40,011 nt of DNA from Candidatus Liptonbacteria bacterium (GCA_016867315.1 VGJV01000008.1:1-40011), one strand, 5' to 3'. Shown: positions 30,232-39,622, counted from the stretch's first letter. Numbers and translations are program-made. The notes: generated by a model from the letters alone, not told the origin.

Positions 30232-31541
30232 GTCTTACTGATTTTCTCTCTAAGAAAACTTTCTAACTCTTGAATTTTGACTCGCTCTTGTTTCGCCGTG
30301 TCTCTATCCCGCACGGTCACATCTCCTTTCTCCAAGGTATCGAAGTCCACGGTAATGCAGTATGGTGTCCCAATTTCATCCTGCGAATAGTATCGTTTTC
30401 CAATATTCCCTCGATCGTCCCATGCCACCGCAAAGTCTTGCTTCAAAGCTTTATAAACTTCTTCCGCTTTAGCCACCAACTCTGGTTTATTTTTGAGAAG
30501 CGGAAATATGGCAGCTTTATAAGGGGCAAGCAGTGCGGGAAGCTTCAAATACATCCGCCTTTCTTCTCCTTCGCCTTCTTCGCGATACGCTTCAAGTAAG
30601 ACAACAAGCAATGTACGGTCGATGCCAAACGTAGGTTCGATCACATGCGGAATATATTTCTCTTTCGTATCGGGATCGGTATACGACAAATCCACTCCGC
30701 TCTTTTCCGTGTGCCGCTTCAAATCATAGTCGGTGCGGTACGCCAAGCCGTAAAGCTCTTTTTGTCCGAAAGGATAGTGATACTCGATATCGATCGTTCG
30801 TCTCGAATAATGCGCGCGATCGCCATCCGGTATCTCGTGAAATACCAAGTTTTTGGAATTCACGCCACAAAATCTGAGCCATGCTTTCATTTCTTCCAAC
30901 CAATATTCGAACCACTTCTCCCATTCCTGAGGATGTACAAAATATTCGAACTCCATCAAATTAAACTCCCGAGTCCGGAACGTGAAGTTTCCCGGCGTGA
31001 TTTCATTGCGGAAACACTTTCCCTGCTGGGCGATCCCGAATGGAATCCGCTGCCGCGAAGTTTCCTGTACCAATTTGAAATCCACAAACATCGCTTGGGC
31101 GAGTTCTCCGCGCAGATATGCCACCGCAGACGCATCCTCAGTTGCGCCGAGAAAAGTCTTAAACATCAAATTGAAGTTTTTGGGTACCGTAAAACTTTCT
31201 TTTGCTTCGCAGTTCCCACAAGGCTTCTTCATATCAACCTGATCTGCTCGAAATCGTTCGTGACACTTTTTACACTCGACTAGAGGGTCCGTAAACTCCG
31301 CAAGATGCCCCGAAGCTTCCCACACTTTTGGATTCATAATGATTGCCGCATCGATCCCCACCATATCGCTCCGCTCACGCACAAATCGCTTCCACCACGC
31401 ATCCGCGATGTTGCGCTTAAGTTCCGTTCCAAGCGGTCCGTAATCCCACGAATTCGCAAGTCCACCGTAAATCTCCGACCCCGGGAAAATAAATCCCCTG
31501 CGCTTGCACAAACTCACTATCTTCTCCATTGCATCAGCCAT
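30228..31541 (-). CDS. glyS: Glycyl-tRNA synthetase, alpha2 type
   Basis: The 437-residue product is a class II synthetase: GFIFPGSEIYGGLANSWDYG and GTELKRNIADAWWKRFVRER (motif 1 region), a zinc insert with CKKCHERF and KPCGNCE, motif 2 QQGKCFRNEITPG plus RTREFNLMEFEYF, and motif 3 EPTFGIDRTLLVVL. The C-terminal anticodon-binding domain (APYKAAIFPLL ... IGKRYYSQDEIGTPYCITVD) is complete. It charges tRNA-Gly. The single-chain type is typical of archaea, eukaryotes and many Gram-positives rather than the alpha2beta2 enzyme. A TAAAAT box lies 7 nt before the ATG. Confidence 0.96.
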   Translation of the reverse strand: MADAMEKIVSLCKRRGFIFPGSEIYGGLANSWDYGPLGTELKRNIADAWWKRFVRERSDMVGIDAAIIMNPKVWEASGHLAEFTDPLVECKKCHERFRADQVDMKKPCGNCEAKESFTVPKNFNLMFKTFLGATEDASAVAYLRGELAQAMFVDFKLVQETSRQRIPFGIAQQGKCFRNEITPGNFTFRTREFNLMEFEYFVHPQEWEKWFEYWLEEMKAWLRFCGVNSKNLVFHEIPDGDRAHYSRRTIDIEYHYPFGQKELYGLAYRTDYDLKRHTEKSGVDLSYTDPDTKEKYIPHVIEPTFGIDRTLLVVLLEAYREEGEGEERRMYLKLPALLAPYKAAIFPLLKNKPELVAKAEEVYKALKQDFAVAWDDRGNIGKRYYSQDEIGTPYCITVDFDTLEKGDVTVRDRDTAKQERVKIQELESFLREKISKT

Positions 31542-31735
31542 GATAAGAATTTTAATTAAGCCGCCCTGCCCCGTTGTTGCGAAGCAACTTTACGGGGTTG
31601 CAAAGGCTCACTATTTTTTCCATCAATCCCTCCCCGTTCGCCGGCTTTTTAATTGCCATTATGCCCTAGAGAATACCTGATTTTTCTCGTAAGTTCAATT
31701 CTATTTTCTACTCTCTACTTTCTATCTTCTAGCTA

Positions 31736-33520
31736 TTACGTGGTTTCCGCCTGATAACATTCCTCACAATACACGATTTCTTTTCGATCCGGCCCGTATC
31801 CCGTCTCAAATTGATTCGGACAAACGGCCGTTCCATGCGAATGAGCTGCGGAGTTTTTATATGCATCATTATTAGAGTTCGCTCCCGCACAGTCGCATTG
31901 TCGGGAATACAGCTGCAATCCGGTCCGTTGCTTCAACCGTTCAAAGGTTCGGCAATTGTGACAAAGCCGCGGCAGGGGCACTCCAAGTTTTCTATAAAAA
32001 GTAAGTTCATCAGGAAGAATCCGGAATGCCGTCGTGCAAAGCTGGTTGCATTTTCCCTCATGCTCACAGGCAATCACCTCGTTTGTAATCCCATCCTGCA
32101 CTTCCGAAATATGATCAGGAAGCTCGCGAGGCTGGAGAGTAACCTTATAATTTCGTTCCGCAGTCTCTCTCCAGTTGTATCCTTGGGAAACTATCTCCTC
32201 CTTTCCTAAGGGGAAATATTCCTGCGCCATGGATTCGTTATATCCCACTGGACTAATCTCCACAGGGAAAAATTCCCCGTACTTATATACCCGCCCCGCC
32301 TTGTCAGTGTACGGCTGTCGATCCATCTGTTCGATTATTTTGGCGCGGAGTTTTTCATACTCCTCTTTTGAATACTGCTTGTTTAAAATACAGTATTGTT
32401 TCTTCCGCACTCCCACGCACCCGAAAAGATAACCCGAGCCTGCGACCATTACTGAATATTCGACATCATGTGAGTCTTCCTGAGTAAAAAGGCAAAAGCG
32501 AACATTCTGCGTCCCGAGACCGCATGCATGGCATTCATACATAAGCTGGCCATTATCTCCCCAAATAGACCAATCGTAACAATCTTTGCAGCCAGGCAGC
32601 TCCTGAAGATACTGGCAGAATTTCAAATTCTCCCCGCTGCGCACGAGAAAAGAATTATGGACGTTTTTTGACTGGTCAATATAGTTTCCGCTCACCCGAA
32701 GGTTATGCAAACCCTCTAAAAACTTATTGGGGAATTTCAGCCAAAATTCGCGGGCCTGCGCTTTAACTTTTTCGTACTGCGCTCGCGATCCTAAATTCAG
32801 TTCTTTGAGCTTTTGCTGATATTCCTCTTTTGAATATTGCACATTCCAAATGCAGTATTGTTTTTTGCGAAGTCCCACGCATCCCAGACAATCGGAGCAC
32901 CCCGAACAGTTTTTCGAGAACCACATGGTATACGAATTCTCACAGTTATTGCAGCCGATATTCCGGTTTCCGGAAGTAACCCAAAACGAGTCATAACACG
33001 ATTCGCTTTTCCCAAGGTGAGACACATCCACGCAGTCACGACACTCCGTGATGCCATGGCCGTACATACAATCCTCAGAGTGGCTGCCATTGAAACACAA
33101 ATAACAATTTTTGGGTTCCGTGAAGTTGCTGCTGTAAGGGCTACGTACTTCATTCACCAAATTTAGATTTTTAAGCGGCACAGAGTGAAGAAGTTCGCTA
33201 AACTGCTCAAAAAAAGGTTTGTTGAAGTCATAGTCTCGCCCATAATCCAAAGGATCCCACTGATCGGAAATCCATATATCCTTTTCGTACACCTTATATC
33301 CGGAGTCCGGCGAATACATACTGAAAATATCCTTGCCTGAAAAATCACTCTTCCGCTTGTAAAGAATTCTTTCGTTCCGAAACGCCATACGCCGTTGCGC
33401 CCGGCATAGCCAGCAAAACGTAGGCGGCGGCACCTTCATCTTCTCATAGAACGCCAAGTCCTCTGCCTCGATTATGAAAGGCTGCTTACAATTCTGACAA
33501 TTTTTAGTTTGCTCGAGCAT
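31736..33520 (-). CDS. Multi-zinc-ribbon protein with terminal ribbons and internal repeats
   Basis: The 594-residue protein has no signal peptide. Residues 8-40 form a zinc ribbon (NCQNCKQPFIIEAEDLAFYE ... FCWLCR), and residues 491-523 repeat it (CNQLC ... PDELTFYRKLGVPLPRLCHN). Between them are many CxxC pairs (for example CRDC 160-163, CNNC 190-193, CSGC 205-208, CKDC 311-314) and two copies of the unit RKKQYCIxNxQYSKEEY at about 218-234 and 372-388, each preceded by GCVG. A truncated paralog is at 23959. It could be a structural or nucleic-acid-binding protein; I know the architecture only as a CPR-type hypothetical. It is downstream of the recO pair, 51 nt away. Confidence 0.75.
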   Translation of the reverse strand: MLEQTKNCQNCKQPFIIEAEDLAFYEKMKVPPPTFCWLCRAQRRMAFRNERILYKRKSDFSGKDIFSMYSPDSGYKVYEKDIWISDQWDPLDYGRDYDFNKPFFEQFSELLHSVPLKNLNLVNEVRSPYSSNFTEPKNCYLCFNGSHSEDCMYGHGITECRDCVDVSHLGKSESCYDSFWVTSGNRNIGCNNCENSYTMWFSKNCSGCSDCLGCVGLRKKQYCIWNVQYSKEEYQQKLKELNLGSRAQYEKVKAQAREFWLKFPNKFLEGLHNLRVSGNYIDQSKNVHNSFLVRSGENLKFCQYLQELPGCKDCYDWSIWGDNGQLMYECHACGLGTQNVRFCLFTQEDSHDVEYSVMVAGSGYLFGCVGVRKKQYCILNKQYSKEEYEKLRAKIIEQMDRQPYTDKAGRVYKYGEFFPVEISPVGYNESMAQEYFPLGKEEIVSQGYNWRETAERNYKVTLQPRELPDHISEVQDGITNEVIACEHEGKCNQLCTTAFRILPDELTFYRKLGVPLPRLCHNCRTFERLKQRTGLQLYSRQCDCAGANSNNDAYKNSAAHSHGTAVCPNQFETGYGPDRKEIVYCEECYQAETT

Positions 33521-33571
33521 ATATTTTATTTTCTGCTATCTTTCCATTTTTATCTACGTGCTACTCGCTAT

Positions 33572-35356
33572 TTATTGCTGCACCCTTCTATCCTGCACCG
33601 TAACAGTAGGATCTTCCAAAAGATCGGTCTGAAGCACGCCTGCAGTAGATTCAAGAGCCATCCCGGTAAAAATGTCTTTTGCCTGCAATCGAGATTCGCT
33701 CAAGATCGGTACATATCCTCCCAAGTGATTACTGGAAGGAATAACTTCAATCTGAAAAACTCCTTCGATCGGTGCACCCACGACTCCGCGCGTTGCGGCC
33801 ACGGAGGGAATATCCCACACCACCTTCCCCGTAGCGGCGTCATACTGCGGAAGAGTAGCTCCGGTACTCTTAGCCTTTCCTAAGAATTTTGCCCCGGACT
33901 GGAGATATGCCTCGACCCGCACCCCGCTCGCATCGGTCGCATAATTCGTAATGATCCAATGGATAGTATATTGCGTGGGTTGATTCACACGGGGTGGGAA
34001 AGGCCCGCTATTCACAATCCCCCATGCGGCATCTTTCCATAACGCTTTCGCATGTAATGCAATTTTGCCCGCCACTTTGGTCTCAAAGCTCCCGACTGCA
34101 ACAGTGGTATCCACGGCAGTGTCCGGAAGCACCGTAGGAGATTCCGCCCGAGCCTCCACTTTAAGTGTGTAATTTTTGTCACTTACGCGGCTGATAGGAT
34201 AAGTACCTTTAAGCGCAATATCGAAAGTAAGCGTCTTCGACTCGCCGGGATTCAAACTTTGTAATTCGGGGGTATTCGCGGTAAGCCACGTAAGCGTATT
34301 GGTAAGCGAATTGAAAGAAGCCTGAGCCCTAAGAGTAGAGTAGTTGAACATTGCCCCTATTAACCTGGCATTGAGCGTAATACCGCGAAATACCACGGAA
34401 GAATTGTTTTTTAAAGTAAGGGAATACTGCAAAACTTCTCCGGGATTTGCAGCATTATTTTGCACTCCGCTCACCCCTATGGCCACCGATAAGGGCGAAG
34501 TAGCAATCGCAAGCGATGCAGTTTGAACAGCCAATTCGCGGGATTCTCCTAAATAATCCGCCGTCACTGCTGCATTCAAAGTAAAGAAAGACCCCTCAGC
34601 GCCCACGACCACTCCATCAAATGTTATTTCCCCTTGTGTTCCCGCCGGGAGATTTCCCAAACTCCATGAATCATTAGTGCGAGTAGCGGACTCGAGTGAA
34701 GCTTTGGTAAGCGAAAAGAGAGATGGGTATCGGAATGCCACGCGCACATTTTTAAATTCCTGCTTACTCGCATTTTTATATTTAACCGTGGCCGTAAAAG
34801 GAGCTCCGTTCACCACCTGCTTCGGAGCTTCCAAAGAAAGTTCCAATGCGGCAGCTCCGACTCGTATTTCTGCGGCAGCTTCCTTTTCAAACTGCACCCG
34901 TCCCTCGGGAGAGGTGGAGTACACAAACTTTGCCCGCACGCGCTTTACCGCCTGGGGCTGCCCTACTACCACCACATTTACCGTGCGCTGAGTAACACTT
35001 CCCGGCCCGAGAGAACCCAAAGCCTCATCATGCACCCGCTCTCTGCTGTATTCCCCCACAAAAAGCACATCCTCAGGAAGAATGATCGAGAACTTTGCTC
35101 CGTAAAGCACTCCGTCGGATTGATTGGCAAGCGATAAAGACAGCGGAAATGGCTCTCCTAAAAGCGGTTGCGGCGGAGTCTCAAACTCCACCGAGACACT
35201 CACCCCGGCCGGTTGTCGAAACAAAAAATAAGAAAATATCCCTACCCCCGCCAAAAATAAGAACGCAAGAATCCCGAAAAGCTTGAAACGGCCTGAGGAA
35301 CGGGGCGGAGGTGCTCCCAAATGCTCATCTGCCGCCCAAGGCGTAGTACTGGTCAT
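33572..35356 (-). CDS. Membrane-anchored beta-sandwich surface protein
   Basis: The 594-residue protein has a cytoplasmic N-terminus, one membrane helix at about 25-46 (KLFGILAFLFLAGVGIFSYF) and a long exported part made of repeated beta-sandwich units. Typical pieces are NGAPFTATVKYKNASKQEFK, VRVAFRYPSLF and NPGEVLQYSLTLKNNSSVVF, which resemble CARDB/DUF11-like domains (conserved NxG-x-x-x-x-Y-x-L-x-x-x-N). It probably stays on the outer face of the membrane. Its ATG overlaps the recO stop (4 nt), so it is translated in the same operon. Confidence 0.75.
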   Translation of the reverse strand: MTSTTPWAADEHLGAPPPRSSGRFKLFGILAFLFLAGVGIFSYFLFRQPAGVSVSVEFETPPQPLLGEPFPLSLSLANQSDGVLYGAKFSIILPEDVLFVGEYSRERVHDEALGSLGPGSVTQRTVNVVVVGQPQAVKRVRAKFVYSTSPEGRVQFEKEAAAEIRVGAAALELSLEAPKQVVNGAPFTATVKYKNASKQEFKNVRVAFRYPSLFSLTKASLESATRTNDSWSLGNLPAGTQGEITFDGVVVGAEGSFFTLNAAVTADYLGESRELAVQTASLAIATSPLSVAIGVSGVQNNAANPGEVLQYSLTLKNNSSVVFRGITLNARLIGAMFNYSTLRAQASFNSLTNTLTWLTANTPELQSLNPGESKTLTFDIALKGTYPISRVSDKNYTLKVEARAESPTVLPDTAVDTTVAVGSFETKVAGKIALHAKALWKDAAWGIVNSGPFPPRVNQPTQYTIHWIITNYATDASGVRVEAYLQSGAKFLGKAKSTGATLPQYDAATGKVVWDIPSVAATRGVVGAPIEGVFQIEVIPSSNHLGGYVPILSESRLQAKDIFTGMALESTAGVLQTDLLEDPTVTVQDRRVQQ

Positions 35357-35850
35357 ACGATTGATACATTAATAATATCTCGACGAGGCATATTACTCGC
35401 ACAAGAAACACAAAAAAAATCTTGCCGCGGGATGTGAAAGCCCCAAGGCATTGCGCTGCACGTGCTGCATGCCGCTTCCTGCGGATCCCATCCTAAAAGA
35501 GCGAGAATCCTTTGCCACGAAAACTGCCCATCGCGGACTGCATGCCACAAGGCAATATCCGCTTCTCCCTCTCCCAACAAGCGATCCAGAAGATAAAGAT
35601 CCGAAGGAGGAATGGATAGCCGGGTCTTTTTGAGTGCATCCACTATCAAGACCTCATTCTTCTCCACGAGCCGGATCTCGGAAATATTCCCAGGTTCAAG
35701 ATGCGCGGAAAGCTTGGAAGTGATTTTGCGAGCGCTTTTGGCTTTCGCCACGAGCTTTCCGAAGCGCTTACTAAAAAAAGAAACTCTATTATCCTGCTCA
35801 CCGAGCGGTTCCTTTCGGAGTACGATCGCTTCTCCCCCATACTCTTGCAT
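35353..35850 (-). CDS. recO: DNA repair protein RecO, short form
   Basis: The 165-residue protein has the RecO N-terminal OB-fold (GGEAIVLRKEPLGEQDNRVS FF and KLVAKAKSARKITSKLSAHL with EPGNISEIRLVEKNEVLIVD) and a C-terminal zinc finger (ACSTCSA ... FFCVSCAS). Usual RecO proteins are about 230-260 residues; the middle helical part is shortened here. RecO anneals single strands and loads RecA together with RecR. TATTAT/TATAGA boxes lie shortly before the ATG. The stop overlaps the start of the surface-protein gene. Confidence 0.85.
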   Translation of the reverse strand: MQEYGGEAIVLRKEPLGEQDNRVSFFSKRFGKLVAKAKSARKITSKLSAHLEPGNISEIRLVEKNEVLIVDALKKTRLSIPPSDLYLLDRLLGEGEADIALWHAVRDGQFSWQRILALLGWDPQEAACSTCSAMPWGFHIPRQDFFCVSCASNMPRRDIINVSIV

Positions 35851-35942
35851 TGCCTCTATATAATACCACTTCTTCGCCTCCTTCTTGAAAAATTCATCTT
35901 CATGTGCCCATCATATGAGCAGTCATTTGCAATAACCTATAT

Positions 35943-37097
35943 ATGAAAACGAATCTTAAACTGCTAGTGCTGCTTCTCCTGCCGTACCATGCTGCGATAG
36001 GGGCCACCGTAACCCTGACGAGCACCGATCAACCTCCGATGTTTGTGCCGGAAGGCGCAAGGGCCCCAGGCGGTGAAATCACGGTAAGCTCCCTCCTGCC
36101 GATACCTCCTCTCGAACTCCACTTCGGAGTAGAAGGCATCTGGCAAGACATCGAGAAAGTGGTGGTGTTAAGTAACAATAAGTTGCTTGGGGAAGCTTGG
36201 ATGTTTGAATCGTATCCGATCACAGTCACCAACTCTCATGCGGTGATCGCGACAAATACGGTGACAAATCCCACGGCTACCAACGCTCCTCCTCCTCAAC
36301 CCACCTTCGATCCAAACACGGGGGTAACACTTACCCCTATAACCGATCCGTTTTTTATCGACATCTTGGGTACTAACCGCTCCCGAACTACGCTCGTCAC
36401 GAATACAACCACCCTTGTCGTAACCCAGCGCGTGCAACTCGACATTACCCTTCCGGTGATTCCCAGCGGAAGCACTCCTATCCAGTACTTTATGGATGTG
36501 AAGAATAATATTGCGACCAACGGAGGGTGGATAAAACTGACGCTCCTAGGAATTAGTCGAGGGACGAACGTGTTTCTTCAGGGAAGACTGCCCAATGGAG
36601 TAACGCACACCCTGGTAAGAACTCCGCAACTAGGAAGTGGAGAGCTGGAATCAGTTATGCTCTCCCACACTATTCGCCGAGGTACCAACAATACGATCGG
36701 AGCGGTATTCCTCAAGGGCGGAGTGGAACCCCGCCAAGTTACTCTCCCGGTGGAATTTCACTTCCAAAGTTTCCACTGGGCGAGAATCGACAATATGGCT
36801 GCGGTAGTAAACGGCCAAATAATCACTCCGCGGATGAACGGAATGGCAGGCACGCATCCATTTCGCGACGACGTGCTAATACTCCGCGAAGTGTTTCGAA
36901 ATATTCCGGTTCCCGCCGAAGGCACCCGGATCTATTTCATAGGCACCGTCCATGGAGACATCCAAAGCCGCGCAGGCACTCTCTCCGCCACTTCGCTCGC
37001 TTCGGAATGGCTGATCCGAGGGCTGCATTCCAATACCCTCATCGTCCCGCACGCCGAAGGCGGCGGAGTCTCAAGCACCGTCGTAGTGGGCAGATAA
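35943..37097 (+). CDS. Exported protein of unknown function (384 aa)
   Basis: The protein has a signal peptide (MKTNLKLLVLLLLPYHAAIG, cleavage near AIGA) and a mature part that is beta-rich and rich in Thr/Asn/Pro, with a Pro-rich central linker (TNAPPPQPTFDPNTG). C-terminal blocks such as VNGQIITPRMNGMAGTHPFR and EGTRIYFIGTVHGDIQSRAG look folded. I do not recognise a family. It is the first of four exported gene products (35943-38901) on an otherwise housekeeping background. A hairpin terminator follows. Confidence 0.6.
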   Translation: MKTNLKLLVLLLLPYHAAIGATVTLTSTDQPPMFVPEGARAPGGEITVSSLLPIPPLELHFGVEGIWQDIEKVVVLSNNKLLGEAWMFESYPITVTNSHAVIATNTVTNPTATNAPPPQPTFDPNTGVTLTPITDPFFIDILGTNRSRTTLVTNTTTLVVTQRVQLDITLPVIPSGSTPIQYFMDVKNNIATNGGWIKLTLLGISRGTNVFLQGRLPNGVTHTLVRTPQLGSGELESVMLSHTIRRGTNNTIGAVFLKGGVEPRQVTLPVEFHFQSFHWARIDNMAAVVNGQIITPRMNGMAGTHPFRDDVLILREVFRNIPVPAEGTRIYFIGTVHGDIQSRAGTLSATSLASEWLIRGLHSNTLIVPHAEGGGVSSTVVVGR

Positions 37098-37124
37098 AAT
37101 CAAAGATTCATTCTGAAAACAACT

Positions 37125-37158
37125 CGAGCCATGGCAATTACGCGCATGGCTCGAACCT
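37125..37158 (+). terminator. Rho-independent terminator
   Basis: CGAGCCATG (37125-37133), an 11-nt loop and CATGGCTCG (37145-37153) are followed by AACCTTTTT. It lies 28 nt after the stop of the exported protein. Confidence 0.75.
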
Positions 37159-37186
37159 TTTTACCCATTCCTCAACCTCGTGGCAT

Positions 37187-37336
37187 CTAGAAATTCGCTC
37201 GATAGACCGCCACTTTGTCCTCCACTACCCCATCTGGCCCAGGGAAAAACTTCCCTTGAGGAAGGTTGCGAAGCGCCGCACATCCCGTGCTGAGCGCAAG
37301 AATCCCGAGCAACGCGATCAAACATAATCGCCTCAT
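37187..37336 (-). CDS. Small lipoprotein (49 aa)
   Basis: ATG 37336 has GGAGG 5 nt upstream and starts MRRLCLIALLGILALSTGCA, a signal peptide with lipobox LSTGC, so the Cys at residue 19 would be lipidated. The mature part is about 31 residues (ALRNLPQGKFFPGPDGVVED and on). It is on the minus strand between exported plus-strand genes. Function unknown; small lysis- or entericidin-like lipoproteins have this size. Confidence 0.6.
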   Translation of the reverse strand: MRRLCLIALLGILALSTGCAALRNLPQGKFFPGPDGVVEDKVAVYRANF

Positions 37337-37556
37337 GATACCTCCAATCTGCGTTTGGTTTGAGTTGTTAAGTGAGCCCATACATCATCTTCCTGACCCT
37401 ACTCAGGAAAATCCTACTTTGTATACACCCACCGTAAAGCAAAAGCAAAAATTGACATAAAAAGAAACTTCTGGCATAATATGCGCAGCAAAATCAGAGC
37501 TTTGAAACCCGCGATGGGACTTCAAAAAGAAGGCTCTTTTTAGCTTGAAATACGTT

Positions 37557-37823
37557 ATGAAAAAAATGATTATTTGCGCGATTGCGGCTCTGTTCGTAAT
37601 CTCGCACAAGCTCGATCTTATGGGGAAACTCACTAAGATGTCCGGTCCTGCGGTCGTTACTGCAGGAACAACCTCCGAAACCCAACAACTCTCAACCCAA
37701 GCTGTCGTGCAAGAGCAGAATCCGAAGGTGAAAGTTATCACCTTCCACATCCGGCCTCAACTGGATGTGAGCGGAGAACACACTCGTCCGCAAACCCAAA
37801 CCTCAGAAACTCAGAAAAATTAA
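37557..37823 (+). CDS. Small exported or membrane-tethered protein (88 aa)
   Basis: The frame begins MKKMIICAIAALFVISHKLD, a hydrophobic N-terminus that could be a signal or anchor, followed by a Thr/Gln-rich polar region (ETQQLSTQAVVQEQNP) and a hydrophilic tail. There are no recognised motifs. The next gene starts 1 nt after its stop, so it is co-transcribed with the 358-residue exported protein. ATG 37557 was chosen over a TTG at 37545. Confidence 0.5.
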   Translation: MKKMIICAIAALFVISHKLDLMGKLTKMSGPAVVTAGTTSETQQLSTQAVVQEQNPKVKVITFHIRPQLDVSGEHTRPQTQTSETQKN

Positions 37824-37824
37824 C

Positions 37825-38901
37825 ATGAAAAAAAAATATTGGCTTTATTTAGTGTCGGTGTCAGTGTCGTTGGTTTTCGGAGCAGGAGAAAAACCTACTC
37901 CTCCTCCCCCTTCAGGCCCCCTCGTCCCCATTGATGTTGTGGCCAAGGGTCGGCAGGGCGTGGTGGACTATCTGCTGAAGCAAGTGGATCAGGTCCAAAT
38001 TCAGACTGTAGGACGCTCCGTGCTCACGTCGGAGTTGCAATGGATTACCTCCGTGGACTTGAAAAATCGAGGATACATCCATCCCGGTTCTTTTTGGGAA
38101 CTCCAAAACGCGCTCGCGTCGGTGGAGTTTCGAGAGGAAGTTATCCAACTTCCGGGAGGCGGCTACGACGTGAATGTGAAGCTCGCCTTCTTCGATAAAG
38201 ACGGCGCGCGAATCCTCGAAGGATGGGGATACGTTCCAATCAACTTCGCCGGAGTAATAACCGATGAGATTCGTCCTTGGATAGGACTTCCCGAAACCGT
38301 CCTGGCGAAAGATTATCGAATCATCACAGCGGCCAAATGGATGGGAAAAAATTGGAAGGATGAGCCACTCCCCATCTCTTACCAAAACGGTTATTCAACC
38401 ATCTCGATTCCTCAAAGCCTTCTGGGACAAGGCACGCTGGCACTCGCTTCCATGACCGGGCAGGTGTCCGGCTGGAACTTTGAGAACGGGGGATTTCTTC
38501 CGGGGAAACAAATAATTGCTCTCCTCGGGAAACTGAACTCGAGCGAAATCCGGGTTCTCAGAAATCCGGAAATCATCGATGCGGGAGATGTCCAGTTCTA
38601 CTTCTCGGAAGGGTACATCTATGGGCGGTTTCCGCTCACAGAACTTGTCTTGAATGAACCCCTTACGACCACTGTGAACTTTACCATTCCTGTATGGGGC
38701 CAAGACATGAGAATTGCGCCAGCGATGCTCTACATCACCCCCATATCCGTGAACGACGACCGAAGCCGCCTCGTGCCAGGACAGGAATACACCCTCGGCG
38801 CACCGGGAGGCTCATGGACCGTCCCGGCGGGAATCTACCATCTTCGGATCGTATTCCCGAACGTCCTGGACTGGACGGCCGACCCCAATCCAAAAGGATA
38901 A
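37825..38901 (+). CDS. Exported protein of unknown function (358 aa)
   Basis: The product has a signal peptide (KKKYWLYLVSVSVSLVFGAG), a Pro-rich stretch (KPTPPPPSGP) and a folded, mostly beta part with VDLKNRGYIHPGSFWELQNA, GGGYDVNVKLAFFDKDGARI and PAGIYHLRIVFPNVLDW. I do not recognise the family. It is translationally linked to the 88-residue protein before it and is followed by a strong terminator at 38916. With the other exported products at 35943 and 37187 it may form a surface module. Confidence 0.6.
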   Translation: MKKKYWLYLVSVSVSLVFGAGEKPTPPPPSGPLVPIDVVAKGRQGVVDYLLKQVDQVQIQTVGRSVLTSELQWITSVDLKNRGYIHPGSFWELQNALASVEFREEVIQLPGGGYDVNVKLAFFDKDGARILEGWGYVPINFAGVITDEIRPWIGLPETVLAKDYRIITAAKWMGKNWKDEPLPISYQNGYSTISIPQSLLGQGTLALASMTGQVSGWNFENGGFLPGKQIIALLGKLNSSEIRVLRNPEIIDAGDVQFYFSEGYIYGRFPLTELVLNEPLTTTVNFTIPVWGQDMRIAPAMLYITPISVNDDRSRLVPGQEYTLGAPGGSWTVPAGIYHLRIVFPNVLDWTADPNPKG

Positions 38902-38915
38902 AATCAGTAACAACC

Positions 38916-38955
38916 AAAGCCCCGCGTGAACCCTTACGGTTCCCGGGGCTTTGTC
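38916..38955 (+). terminator. Rho-independent terminator
   Basis: AAAGCCCCG (38916-38924) and CGGGGCTTT (38944-38952) flank a 19-nt loop, followed by GTCATTT. It ends the exported-protein unit before the palindrome-controlled regulator. Confidence 0.75.
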
Positions 38956-38983
38956 ATTTGCAAAAACACTGAAACGGAAAATA

Positions 38984-39017
38984 TGTCATAAAGTTGACGA
39001 TCGTCAACTTTATGACA
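38984..39017. promoter_or_regulatory. Perfect 34-bp palindrome, candidate operator
   Basis: The half-site TGTCATAAAGTTGACGA is followed at once by its exact reverse complement. The palindrome ends 11 nt before the ATG of the regulator at 39029, where a bound repressor would block transcription. A near-identical copy follows the gene at 39626-39659. Confidence 0.8.
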
Positions 39018-39028
39018 AAATCAAAAGT

Positions 39029-39622
39029 ATGCACGGCCAATTTACATTAGAACTGCTTAAAAAGATTGCGGAAAGGGCAAATGAATATGGAGAATTGCTA
39101 GAGGTATTCCTGCTCTCCGGCCCCGGCGCAGCAACACCAAGGATAAGAAAAAGAAGGGGGGAGTTAAAATGGCGAATAGCTTCTCGTGAAAATCGAGAGC
39201 AAATTCGTGAAAAACAAAGAAAAATAAAGAGAAGGTTTTATTCCTTGATCCAATGGCTGGAAAAAGATGGCTTAGTAACAAGAAGGGGTAAAAGGAAAAT
39301 TTGCATTACCAAACAGGGATTCGCGTACCTCAAACGATTAGAGGCAAGAAAAGAACGCGAAATAATCCGAACATACCCAACCGAAAGAAGCACAACACTG
39401 ATTATGGTCGCTTTTGATATCCCTGAACAGGAAAAAGAAAAAAGAGTATGGCTCCGAGGGGTGTTACGGGAATTAGGCTTTTCTTTGCTCCAAAAAAGTC
39501 TCTGGATAGGAAAGATAAAAATCCCGGAGGAATTACTCGAAGATATTTCTCGGCGTGGTCTCGGCAACAGGGTAGAAATTTTCGAAATAACCAAACAAGG
39601 AAGTCTACGCGAGATTCTTTAA
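39029..39622 (+). CDS. HTH regulator with Cas2/PaaX-like C-terminal domain
   Basis: The 197-residue product has a basic N-terminal winged-helix part (MHGQFTLELLKKIAERANEY, then FYSLIQWLEKDGLVTRRGKR and KICITKQGFAYLKRLEARKE). Its C-terminal ferredoxin-like domain begins TTLIMVAFDIPEQEKEKRVW and continues LRELGFSLLQKSLWIGKI, the pattern shared by PaaX C-terminal domains and Cas2. No cas1 or repeat array is present, so I read it as a transcription regulator, not an adaptation nuclease. ATG 39029 was chosen because the upstream frame runs through the palindrome. The two flanking palindromes point to autoregulation. Confidence 0.75.
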   Translation: MHGQFTLELLKKIAERANEYGELLEVFLLSGPGAATPRIRKRRGELKWRIASRENREQIREKQRKIKRRFYSLIQWLEKDGLVTRRGKRKICITKQGFAYLKRLEARKEREIIRTYPTERSTTLIMVAFDIPEQEKEKRVWLRGVLRELGFSLLQKSLWIGKIKIPEELLEDISRRGLGNRVEIFEITKQGSLREIL

